Below are positions 1 to 5,882 of a stretch of DNA of 14,765 bases, one piece after another. The stretch lies in assembly GCA_964599895.1 (NCBI GenBank), contig CAZRHT010000061.1, forward strand, positions 1 to 14,765. The letters run 5' to 3'. This DNA comes from UM-FILTER-49-7 sp964599895 (GTDB lineage: Bacteria; Acidobacteriota; Holophagae; Thermotomaculales; Thermotomaculaceae). A model generated the notes under the pieces. That model was not told where the DNA came from, made no database searches, and was given only the letters and a program-made list of their open reading frames with translations. Position numbers and translations under genes: made by a program. How positions within the stretch are numbered: the first letter of the stretch is position 1; each line of letters starts with the position of its first letter.

Positions 1-465
1 CATAATGTAAGCCAAACCTGCTCCCACCAGCACGAAGCTGTTTGTTGCGCGAAGAAAATGGGAAGTGAGAAACCAGAGTAGAATTGCCCCCGAAATGGCA
101 CCTGAAAGCCCCACAAAGGAACCGATGCTCTCACGGTAAAACCAGACTAGGTAACCGAGAAAAACCAGTGAAGCCGCCAGCATAAACGCAATCGGGAAAA
201 AAGCATGTTGATGGATCGTCAAACTGCCGGCAAATGCTCCACCGGTCAGAACCATTGAGAGAACAATCACTCTTCTATCCGCTTTCAGAATTATGGCTGC
301 AACTGTCTCCATCGCGGCCAGAGTTCCGAAAGTTTTCCACACAAGCGGATTTAGAAAGTTCTGGCCCGCATAGAGCCCCAGCGCATACACAATCAAAAAG
401 GCCCCACCAACTGATGAGGCCGTAACTTCGGAAATTGCTGTTTTACTTGAAGGGGATACCGTCAT
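1..465 (-). CDS. hypothetical multi-pass membrane protein (partial, 3' end outside window)
   Basis: The reading frame stays open on the minus strand from an ATG at 465 to the window edge, giving 155 codons without a stop. The N-terminus begins MTVSPSSKTAIS. The rest is a run of about five hydrophobic stretches of roughly 18-22 residues separated by short charged loops (for example LKADRR and YRES), so an inner-membrane protein is likely. The start overlaps the last 23 bp of ilvE, and an AGGA sits about 10 nt upstream of the ATG, which suggests translational coupling as the last visible gene of the yihG-folD-ilvE operon. I do not recognise the family and see no catalytic or transport motif in the visible part. 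Coding is supported by the hydrophobic pattern and the overlap with ilvE. Confidence 0.7.
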   Translation of the reverse strand, partial: MTVSPSSKTAISEVTASSVGGAFLIVYALGLYAGQNFLNPLVWKTFGTLAAMETVAAIILKADRRVIVLSMVLTGGAFAGSLTIHQHAFFPIAFMLAASLVFLGYLVWFYRESIGSFVGLSGAISGAILLWFLTSHFLRATNSFVLVGAGLAYIM

Positions 466-1321
466 ATTTTGTCCGTTCCTGGAACAATTTCCGCAGTTCC
501 CGAAAACCGTCTCCAACCTTTCCATCTCCAACCGGTCGGCCATCAATCTCCACAACCGGGATCAATTCCGCGCCGGACCCGGTGAGAAAAACCTCATCCG
601 CCGCAATAAAATCCTGCAACACCATACCCCGCTCATGGATTGGAACATTGTTCTCTTTTGCAATCTCGATGATCACTTTGCGGGTAATGCCCTCTAAAAT
701 ACCATGATAAGGCGGCGGCGTGAAAAGCTCCCGGTTCTTTGCGGCAAAGATATTATCTGCCGTACACTCTGCCACATATCCCTCAGCGTTCAACATGATT
801 CCCTCATCCGCGCCCATCCGGTTTGCTTCCATCTTGCCCAGTATGTTGTTAAGGTAATTCAAGGACTTGAATTGAGGATTCAGCATATCTGGCCGGGTAC
901 GTCTTGTGGAAACAGTAACCACTTTGAGTCCCTGTTCGTAGCGGTCCTCCGGGTAAAGGGCAATTCCTGTCGCGATGATATAAATAGCAGCCTTTTCACA
1001 CTTTCTGGGGTCAATCCCCAGGTCCCCGATCCCTCGAGTCACCAGAAGGCGAATGTAGCAATCGTCCAGTCCGGTCCGGCGTGTCGTCTCAAGCACCAGC
1101 TCCGTCATTTCCTTCTTGGAAACGGGAATTTTCAGATCAATTCCCTTAGCTGAATTAAAAAGCCGGTCCATATGGTCTTCCAGGCGGAACACGAGGCCAT
1201 TGTAGGCCCGAATGCCTTCAAATACTCCGTCCCCATACAGCAGGCCGTGCTCAAAAATCGATACTGTTGCGTCTTCTTTTTTGTCCACGAACTTTCCATC
1301 GAGATAAATGCTCAATGCCAT
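443..1321 (-). CDS. ilvE: branched-chain amino acid aminotransferase (class IV PLP enzyme)
   Basis: It transfers the amino group between glutamate/2-oxoglutarate and the branched-chain 2-oxo acids, the last step of Ile, Val and Leu synthesis, in the cytosol. The 292 residues are close to the usual IlvE length. N-terminal landmarks are FEHGLLYGDGVFEGIRAY (23-40) and the Arg of HMDRLFNSAK (50-59). The Schiff-base lysine is K152 in PQFKSLNYLNN, and the glutamate that pairs with the PLP ring nitrogen is E185 in VAECTADNIF. TGSGAELIPV (247-256) matches the phosphate-binding segment. The ATG at 1321 has AGAGGAG a few bases upstream. It lies 83 bp downstream of folD and overlaps the following membrane-protein gene. 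D-amino acid aminotransferase and aminodeoxychorismate lyase share this fold, but the overall pattern fits IlvE best. Confidence 0.93.
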   Translation of the reverse strand: MALSIYLDGKFVDKKEDATVSIFEHGLLYGDGVFEGIRAYNGLVFRLEDHMDRLFNSAKGIDLKIPVSKKEMTELVLETTRRTGLDDCYIRLLVTRGIGDLGIDPRKCEKAAIYIIATGIALYPEDRYEQGLKVVTVSTRRTRPDMLNPQFKSLNYLNNILGKMEANRMGADEGIMLNAEGYVAECTADNIFAAKNRELFTPPPYHGILEGITRKVIIEIAKENNVPIHERGMVLQDFIAADEVFLTGSGAELIPVVEIDGRPVGDGKVGDGFRELRKLFQERTKYDGIPFK

Positions 1322-1356
1322 TGATCACTCCTCTTCGTAACTTATATTTTTTTTAC

Positions 1357-1378
1357 TTTCCCGGATCATATCCGGAAA
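1357..1378. promoter_or_regulatory. near-perfect palindrome between folD and ilvE
   Basis: TTTCCCGGAT and ATCCGGAAA flank a two-base centre, with one extra C in one arm. It is the only strong symmetry in the 83-bp folD-ilvE gap and lies about 36 bp upstream of the ilvE start. A run of A follows it on the transcribed (minus) strand, so it does not fit an intrinsic terminator for the operon. An operator or an RNA hairpin/processing site are the remaining options. No regulator can be named. Confidence 0.3.
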
Positions 1379-1404
1379 CGCAGCTCCGACGATTTTCTAT
1401 ACCT

Positions 1405-2316
1405 TCAACCCTTCTCAGCAAATCGCTTCGCAGAGTCAAAGGTGTTCTGCATCAGCATGGCAATGGTTAATGGTCCAACGCCGCGGGGAACTGGTGTAAG
1501 CAGTGCGGCCTTGCTTTCTACCGCCTCAAAATTCACGTCTCCGCAAAGCACATAGCCTTTGTCTCTAATCTTTTGCAATTTCGGGCTTTCCAATCCAAAA
1601 AGCTGTGATGCTGTCTTAACATCATCTACCCGGTTGACGCCTACGTCCACTACGGTTGCACCGGGCTTCACGAACGTTTCGTCCACAAAATAAGGTCTAC
1701 CCACAGCCGCGATCAACACATCAGCCTCCCGGCACAGTCCTGCCAGGTCCACTGTCCTTGAGTGACAAATCGTCACAGTGGCGTGACGGTGCAGCATCAG
1801 CATGGCTATCGGTTTTCCCACAATATTGCTCCGTCCGATCACTACAGCACGTTTCCCTTCGAGTTCCACATTGTACGCATCAATAAGTGCCATGATTCCC
1901 CGGGGGGTGCAAGGTACAAAGCACTCGTCCCCCACCATCAATTTGCCCACATTCACCGGATGAAACCCGTCCACGTCCTTGTCCGGTGAAATCAGCGACA
2001 GCATTTTTTTCTCATCAAGGTGGCCGGGAATCGGGAGCTGCAGTAAAATGCCGTGGATATCGGGATCATTGTTCAGCCGAAGAATCAAAGTGGTCAGTTC
2101 AGCCTCAGAAACATCCGCCGGAAGTCGAAATCCACTGGAAAAAAATCCCAGCTTTTCACACGCCTTTTCCTTCATTCTTACATAGACTGCAGAAGCGGGG
2201 TTTTCCCCTACCAGAATGACAGCCAGCCCGGGACGAAGGCCTGAAGCGTCTACCTCTTGCCTCATCCCGTCGGTAATTTTGTGGGCCAAGGTCCTGCCAT
2301 CCATCAAAACCGCCAT
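1405..2316 (-). CDS. folD: bifunctional methylenetetrahydrofolate dehydrogenase / methenyltetrahydrofolate cyclohydrolase
   Basis: FolD interconverts 5,10-methylene-, 5,10-methenyl- and 10-formyl-tetrahydrofolate with NADP, supplying one-carbon units for purines and formyl-methionine. The 303 residues are a normal length. The catalytic Tyr-Lys pair is Y45/K49 in YVRMKEKACEKLG. DKDVDG lies at 112-117, PCTPRG at 135-140, the Rossmann dinucleotide motif GRSNIVGKP at 161-169, and the C-terminal signature PVPRGVGPLTIAML at 275-288. The ATG at 2316 is preceded by AAGGAGA at good spacing. It is the second gene of the minus-strand group, 46 bp behind the acyltransferase. All key residues are present and nothing is unusual. 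Confidence 0.97.
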   Translation of the reverse strand: MAVLMDGRTLAHKITDGMRQEVDASGLRPGLAVILVGENPASAVYVRMKEKACEKLGFFSSGFRLPADVSEAELTTLILRLNNDPDIHGILLQLPIPGHLDEKKMLSLISPDKDVDGFHPVNVGKLMVGDECFVPCTPRGIMALIDAYNVELEGKRAVVIGRSNIVGKPIAMLMLHRHATVTICHSRTVDLAGLCREADVLIAAVGRPYFVDETFVKPGATVVDVGVNRVDDVKTASQLFGLESPKLQKIRDKGYVLCGDVNFEAVESKAALLTPVPRGVGPLTIAMLMQNTFDSAKRFAEKG

Positions 2317-2362
2317 TGCTTCTCCTTTTTCACAAAAACAATCATGTTCATTTTATCACACT

Positions 2363-3280
2363 TCAATCAGTGCCGATGCTCAGGCCGGACTCAGCCAGAA
2401 GAATCTCTTCAATCTCATTGTCTTTGAAAGCCCAAAGGTCATTCAACCACTGCTGAAACCCTTTCTTAAACTCCATGTCATTAAAATAATCCCCGATCAA
2501 CTCGGATGCCACCGGCAAATCACGCACATGTACAACAATCTTCCTTGCCTTTCCGCAGAGAAACTGCCAGAGGGACACCACACCATCCGGGTACACAATC
2601 GTAACATCGAGAAGTCGATGCAACTGCCCGCCCATGGCTCCCAACACAAAGGCGATTCCCCCGGCTTTCGGTTTCAATAGATGTCGATAAGGCGATTTCT
2701 GTTTTTGTTGCTTTTCAGGCTTGAATCGTGTTCCTTCCACAAAATTGATGATTGCCACCGGAATGTCCCTGAACTTTTCGCAGGCCTTCCGGGTTTTTGC
2801 CAGGTCCTTTCCCTTCAGATGTGGTTTCTTCAACAGGGTTTCCCTCGAATATCGCTTCATGAAGGGAAAATCCAGTACCTTCCAGATGAAACCAAATACC
2901 GGCACCCACATCAGTTCCCACTTCAAAAAGAACTTCAGCAAAGGTGTTTTTCTGTGAAAACCCATTTGCAGTGCAAAAATATCCACAGCGGATTGGTGGT
3001 TGGGCAATACTAGATACCACTCACTCAGGGTCAAATGGCTGACTCCTTGTATTTCCCACTCTGTCCGGTGAAACGCTCTGAAAGTGCAATTATTGATACC
3101 CATCCAGGAAATGGCAATTTTGTCCAAAACCCGGTTGAAAAACCGACGCATGGCCGAAAAAGGAGATAGATACTTGAAAAATGCTGAAACCAGAATAAGG
3201 GGTACCCACATCAGAGTGTGTACAGCCAGAAAAACATAGAGAAGAATTCCTTTTACGAATCCGGGCAAGTACTTCAGCAT
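2363..3280 (-). CDS. yihG: YihG-type lysophospholipid acyltransferase (PlsC superfamily)
   Basis: PlsC-like enzymes move a fatty acyl chain to a lysophospholipid at the inner membrane. The protein follows E. coli YihG along its length: an N-terminal membrane anchor (about residues 5-35), the catalytic NHQSAVD (HX4D: H95, D100), PFMKRYSRETLLKKP, the substrate motif NFVEGTRF (EGTR, about 182-185), LKPKAGGIAF, and a C-terminal KKGFQQWLNDLW. The frame is also open upstream to a TTG at 3292. The ATG at 3280 is chosen because GGAGG lies five bases in front of it, and that GGAGG would fall inside the coding sequence if the TTG were used. This gives 305 residues. It is the first gene of a minus-strand operon with folD and ilvE. 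The acyl donor and acceptor cannot be read from sequence. Confidence 0.87.
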   Translation of the reverse strand: MLKYLPGFVKGILLYVFLAVHTLMWVPLILVSAFFKYLSPFSAMRRFFNRVLDKIAISWMGINNCTFRAFHRTEWEIQGVSHLTLSEWYLVLPNHQSAVDIFALQMGFHRKTPLLKFFLKWELMWVPVFGFIWKVLDFPFMKRYSRETLLKKPHLKGKDLAKTRKACEKFRDIPVAIINFVEGTRFKPEKQQKQKSPYRHLLKPKAGGIAFVLGAMGGQLHRLLDVTIVYPDGVVSLWQFLCGKARKIVVHVRDLPVASELIGDYFNDMEFKKGFQQWLNDLWAFKDNEIEEILLAESGLSIGTD

Positions 3281-3319
3281 GCCTACCTCCAAATTTCACA
3301 TTCGCTCTCAACTTTCTCC

Positions 3320-3349
3320 ATTATGCAACAAACTCCCATCTGAAAGCAA
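3320..3349 (-). promoter_or_regulatory. putative sigma-70-type promoter for the yihG-folD-ilvE group
   Basis: Read on the minus strand, TTGCTT (3349-3344) and CATAAT (3325-3320) are separated by 18 bases. This would start transcription near 3313, about 33 nt before the ATG at 3280. It is the best-matching pair in this AT-rich upstream region. No other regulatory site is evident. Confidence 0.45.
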
Positions 3350-3473
3350 GTATACGAAAATACAGAACAAATTCCATTTTCTTAAAGAAATATGCGCAAA
3401 GCAATATCTCCCTCATCTCTTTTTTTTTCTTTCTTTTACGATACTTTCGGCCCCCTTGCTGAATAATAAGTAG

Positions 3474-3504
3474 AAAAAAAACGTTGAAATAGCTTCCTAT
3501 TTCA
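3474..3504 (-). terminator. possible intrinsic terminator on the minus strand
   Basis: TGAAATAG and CTATTTCA form a perfect 8-bp stem around a 4-base loop (3485-3504). On the minus strand the stem is followed after three bases by eight T residues (3481-3474). The stem is AT-rich, so it would be weak. It could stop antisense readthrough from the upstream minus-strand tRNA genes before it reaches the yihG promoter. On the plus strand the same stem would lie at or just upstream of the RRM transcript start. Confidence 0.35.
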
Positions 3505-3594
3505 TCTTCCTTGTGCAATAATCTCCCCAGCGGCATGTCCGGCCTGTCACGTTGTCAGATTGGCATTCCGTATGTTTTTTTCAAGGAGTTTCGA

Positions 3595-3870
3595 ATGTCT
3601 CAGAGTTTGTATGTCGGTAATTTCCCGTATTCTACCACGGAAGATGAGCTGCGCGCAATGTGCGCAGAGCATGGTGCAGTTGAATCTGTTCGTATTATCA
3701 GTGACCGTAACACCGGTCTCTCACGCGGCTTTGGTTTCGTCGATATGGCGACCGAAGATGAAGCACAGGCTGTTATTTCAGCACTGAATGGCAAGGATAT
3801 TGGCGGAAGGGAACTGAAAGTAAACGTTTCCAAGCCCAGAGAAGAACGCCCCAAGCGCGACCGCTGGTAA
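3595..3870 (+). CDS. small single-RRM RNA-binding protein
   Basis: A 91-residue protein consisting of one RNA recognition motif with a short basic tail (KPREERPKRDRW). RNP2 is LYVGNF (5-10) and RNP1 is RGFGFVDM (44-51), with the aromatic residues needed for RNA stacking in both. Between them lies ELRAMCAEHGAVESVRI, typical of the first helix and second strand. Proteins of this type occur in cyanobacteria (Rbp) and many Gram-negative bacteria, often cold-induced. The RNA target here is unknown. The start is the ATG at 3595 because AAGGAG precedes it by six bases and MSQSLYVGN matches the family N-terminus; a longer in-frame reading from 3511 adds residues unlike the family. It is a single-gene unit ended by the terminator at 3895. 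Confidence 0.93.
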   Translation: MSQSLYVGNFPYSTTEDELRAMCAEHGAVESVRIISDRNTGLSRGFGFVDMATEDEAQAVISALNGKDIGGRELKVNVSKPREERPKRDRW

Positions 3871-3894
3871 GTTCTTCTTACAAAATTGAAAGCG

Positions 3895-3924
3895 AAAAGC
3901 CGGGCTTCTGCCCGGCTTTTTTTT
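3895..3924 (+). terminator. strong rho-independent terminator after the RRM gene
   Basis: GCCGGGC and GCCCGGC pair around the loop TTCT, with flanking A and T tracts extending the stem and eight T following it. It starts 25 bp after the RRM stop codon. The A tract on the 5' side supplies four T after the stem on the other strand, so it may also help end transcripts from the tRNA genes arriving on the minus strand. Confidence 0.93.
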
Positions 3925-4029
3925 GCCCCTGCTTATCAATACGGACAACACGGTTCCATTCATATGCCGAACGAACATAAAGTTACTATTTAATAGGGTA
4001 TTTTCTGTAAAAGTTTGGAAGATATAAAA

Positions 4030-4104
4030 TGGAGGCGACGGCCGGATTTGAACCGGCGAATAAAGGCTTTGCAGGCCTCTGCCTTACCACTTGGCCACGT
4101 CGCC
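4030..4104 (-). tRNA. tRNA-Cys (anticodon GCA)
   Basis: The cloverleaf is complete. The acceptor stem is GGCGACG/CGTCGCC, the anticodon loop CTGCAAA carries GCA on a GAGGC/GCCTT stem, and the T loop TTCAAAT sits on CCGG pairs. The discriminator base is U73, the identity element of cysteine tRNA, and CCA is encoded in the gene (4032-4030). It is transcribed after tRNA-Gly from the same promoter. No terminator follows directly; the hairpin at 3895-3924 is the nearest. Confidence 0.95.
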
Positions 4105-4141
4105 TCAAATCTCATGAACATGAGGACAAAAAAAAAGAAAA

Positions 4142-4217
4142 TGGAGCGGGTGAAGGGATTTGAACCCTCGACTTCAACCTTGGCAAGGTTGCACTCTAGC
4201 CACTGAGTTACACCCGC
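4142..4217 (-). tRNA. tRNA-Gly (anticodon GCC)
   Basis: The acceptor stem is GCGGGTG/CACCCGC, the anticodon loop TTGCCAA carries GCC on a CAACC/GGTTG stem, the T arm holds GTTCAAATC, and the discriminator is U73. CCA is encoded at 4144-4142. It is the first gene of a two-tRNA transcript, 37 bp ahead of tRNA-Cys. Confidence 0.95.
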
Positions 4218-4240
4218 TCATGTTTTCAAAGACGAAAGTA

Positions 4241-4269
4241 TTTATACCAGACCCATCTGAGCCCGTCAA
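4241..4269 (-). promoter_or_regulatory. near-consensus promoter of the tRNA-Gly/tRNA-Cys transcript
   Basis: On the minus strand TTGACG (4269-4264) and TATAAA (4246-4241) are spaced by exactly 17 bases. The predicted start near 4234 leaves a leader of about 17 nt before tRNA-Gly. The match is strong, as expected for stable-RNA genes. Confidence 0.8.
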
Positions 4270-4278
4270 CAAAAATCT

Positions 4279-4295
4279 TGCCTGCGATGCAGGCA
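4279..4295. repeat. short perfect hairpin upstream of the tRNA promoter
   Basis: TGCCTGC and GCAGGCA pair as a 7-bp stem around GAT. It lies just upstream of the -35 element of the tRNA promoter. Similar CCTGCGA...GCAG hairpins occur at 8184-8199 and 8492-8505. Confidence 0.4.
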
Positions 4296-4296
4296 T

Positions 4297-4426
4297 CGTG
4301 ACTTGTAAACTGTGATTTGTGATTGGTTCAACAAATCAAAGAATAGGCATGCATTGTCCATGCAAATTCCCTGTCTTTTTCTACACTCCCTCCCAACAAA
4401 TCACAAGTCCCAAATCACAAGTCACG
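4297..4426. repeat. interrupted long inverted repeat of CAAATCACAAGTC-type units
   Basis: Two pairs of perfect 10-bp inverted segments nest inside each other: 4297-4306 with 4417-4426 (CGTGACTTGT), and 4311-4320 with 4396-4405 (TGTGATTTGT). The right arm also holds a direct repeat, CAAATCACAAGTC at 4397-4409 and 4411-4423, with a 14-bp period. The arms could form a cruciform or a long RNA hairpin enclosing about 75 bases. There is no coding content. It occupies most of the gap between the tRNA promoter and the promoter of the next gene. Confidence 0.6.
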
Positions 4427-4456
4427 GCGATGGCTGCAGTGCAACTGTCGCCCCGC

Positions 4457-4485
4457 TTGACATAAAAGTTTTTTCATTGAACAAT
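4457..4485 (+). promoter_or_regulatory. putative promoter of the gamma-lyase / cca / MBL operon
   Basis: TTGACA (4457-4462) is a perfect -35, and AACAAT (4480-4485) is placed 17 bases downstream. Transcription would start near 4492, giving a leader of about 86 nt. The leader can form a stem of AGGGA (4494-4498) with TCCCT (4529-4533) enclosing CCGC/GCGG (4505-4508 with 4521-4524). I do not recognise a known riboswitch in it. Confidence 0.55.
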
Positions 4486-4577
4486 GGATTGAAAGGGAAT
4501 TTTGCCGCAGCGCATCTATAGCGGTGGATCCCTGTTCACTGTTACACAAAAAGCAATAATTGAAACGAGGTGAATGG

Positions 4578-5882
4578 ATGAGTTACTACAATTGGTGGGA
4601 AAAATGGATGGACCGGAAACACCGGTACGCAAAAACTGACCAGGTATTCATGGATGAAGGCCTGTTCAACGCGAAATCAGTGGGAACCGGGTTGCCGCCA
4701 ATTTTTCAACAAAGCACTTTCAGTTTTCAGAATGTGGAAGACGGCCGAAACCGTTTTCTCGGGGTGTCCCCTTCCGGGGAAAAGCCCTTCGCGCGAATTT
4801 ACACAAGACTGGGAAATCCCACAACAGAATACCTGGAAAAAATCATGTTCCAGCTGGAGTGCCAGCATATTATCGACAATGCCCTGGCTGCCGACGAAAA
4901 AGAACCCACAATTGGCGTAATGGTCACATCATCCGGTATGGGGGCCATCAGCACCTGCATCCTCAGCCTGCTCTCAACCGGAGATGAAATCATCGTGGGA
5001 ACAGTGTACGGTTGCACCGACTCCTTATTTCGCCATCTTGATGAAAAGTATGGTGTCAAAGCGCATTTTATTGACACGGCCAATCTCGACGAAGTCGCCG
5101 CGACATTGAAAGACAATCCCCGTATCAGGGCTATTTACGTAGAAACACCGGAGAATCCCACATTGAAATTGAATGACATCCGGGCATTGTCCCAACTGAC
5201 TGAGAAGTATGAGATCCCATTGATTGTGGACAATACATTCTGCTCCCCGTACCTCCAGCAGCCTTACAGGCTCGGAGCCGACATAGTCATCCACAGCATG
5301 ACCAAGTACGTGAATGGACACTCATCTTCTATTGCCGGTATCCTGATGGGTCCCTGGGAATTCATGTTGAACAGCGCATTTGTTTTCTACAAGGACCTGG
5401 GTGCCACGCCTTCCCCATTCGATTCCTGGCTCAACGCTCAGAATGTCCAGGACCTGGCAGTGCGCCAGAAGCACCAATGCATTTCAGCTGAAAAAATCGC
5501 CCGGTTCCTTGATACGCACTCCATGGTTTCCAGAACCATCTACCCTTTTCTCGACAGCCATCCCCAGCATGAACTGGCGAAACGGCAGATGCGGATGGGT
5601 GGCGCAATGATCTCCTTTGAACTGAAAGGCGGATACGACGCCGCAGTGAAATTAATGAATTACTTTGCCCGCCATGATACGCCGATGGAGCTTGCGGTAA
5701 GCCTTGGCTCAGTCATCACCTACATCCAGCACCCGGCATCCATGACCCACGGCGGGGTTCCGGAAGAAGAAAAGAAGCGGATGGGCATTACCGAAGAACT
5801 GGTTCGTATTTCCATCGGACTTGAAGGTACAGATGTGCTGATAAACGCCTTAGAGGAAGGTATCCGACTTGCCCACGCCTGA
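4578..5882 (+). CDS. PLP-dependent gamma-lyase/transsulfuration enzyme, methionine gamma-lyase-like
   Basis: A Cys/Met-metabolism PLP enzyme of 434 residues. The PLP lysine is K243 in SMTKYVNGHS, the phosphate-binding YTRLGNPT contributes Y75 and R77, D218 in IVDNTFC contacts the pyridine nitrogen, and R410 in LVRISIG binds the substrate carboxylate. Residues that distinguish methionine gamma-lyase from cystathionine enzymes are present: YGCT with Y144 and C146 (Pseudomonas C116), and YKDLGA with K272 and D273 (K240/D241). The likely reaction is cleavage of methionine or homocysteine to a thiol, 2-oxobutyrate and ammonia; O-acetylhomoserine sulfhydrylase and cystathionine gamma-lyase remain alternatives. 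An insertion of about 14 residues (about 94-112) precedes SSGMGAI. The ATG at 4578 is chosen over an in-frame TTG at 4560 because GAGGTGA lies seven bases before it. The 3' end overlaps the next gene by 14 bp. Confidence 0.9.
   Translation: MSYYNWWEKWMDRKHRYAKTDQVFMDEGLFNAKSVGTGLPPIFQQSTFSFQNVEDGRNRFLGVSPSGEKPFARIYTRLGNPTTEYLEKIMFQLECQHIIDNALAADEKEPTIGVMVTSSGMGAISTCILSLLSTGDEIIVGTVYGCTDSLFRHLDEKYGVKAHFIDTANLDEVAATLKDNPRIRAIYVETPENPTLKLNDIRALSQLTEKYEIPLIVDNTFCSPYLQQPYRLGADIVIHSMTKYVNGHSSSIAGILMGPWEFMLNSAFVFYKDLGATPSPFDSWLNAQNVQDLAVRQKHQCISAEKIARFLDTHSMVSRTIYPFLDSHPQHELAKRQMRMGGAMISFELKGGYDAAVKLMNYFARHDTPMELAVSLGSVITYIQHPASMTHGGVPEEEKKRMGITEELVRISIGLEGTDVLINALEEGIRLAHA

Larger units (their letters stand above)
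3281..3594. other. divergent intergenic region between yihG-like gene and RRM gene
   Basis: This AT-rich spacer separates two divergent genes. It contains the minus-strand promoter at 3320-3349, a polypyrimidine tract around 3410-3438 with a run of nine T, and a perfect 8-bp inverted repeat at 3485-3504. For the plus-strand RRM gene the best promoter I can offer is weak: TG-N-AATAAT ending near 3522, without a good -35. The 5' leader of the RRM gene would then be about 65-70 nt. I see no further gene here; a frame open from 3511 is only the N-terminal extension of the RRM frame. Confidence 0.5.

Noticed and set aside
2715..3020. 101-codon open frame on the minus strand inside the yihG-like gene
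   Set aside because: It is a shifted-frame shadow of the acyltransferase, which carries all family motifs.
4015..4206. 63-codon open frame running across the two tRNA genes on the opposite strand
   Set aside because: It is the antisense of tRNA-Cys and tRNA-Gly; peptides such as RRPDLNRR and GFEPSTST are well-known artefacts of tRNA sequence.
4491..4577. SAM or other riboswitch ahead of the gamma-lyase gene
   Set aside because: The leader is only about 86 nt and has one modest stem; no known aptamer core was recognised.
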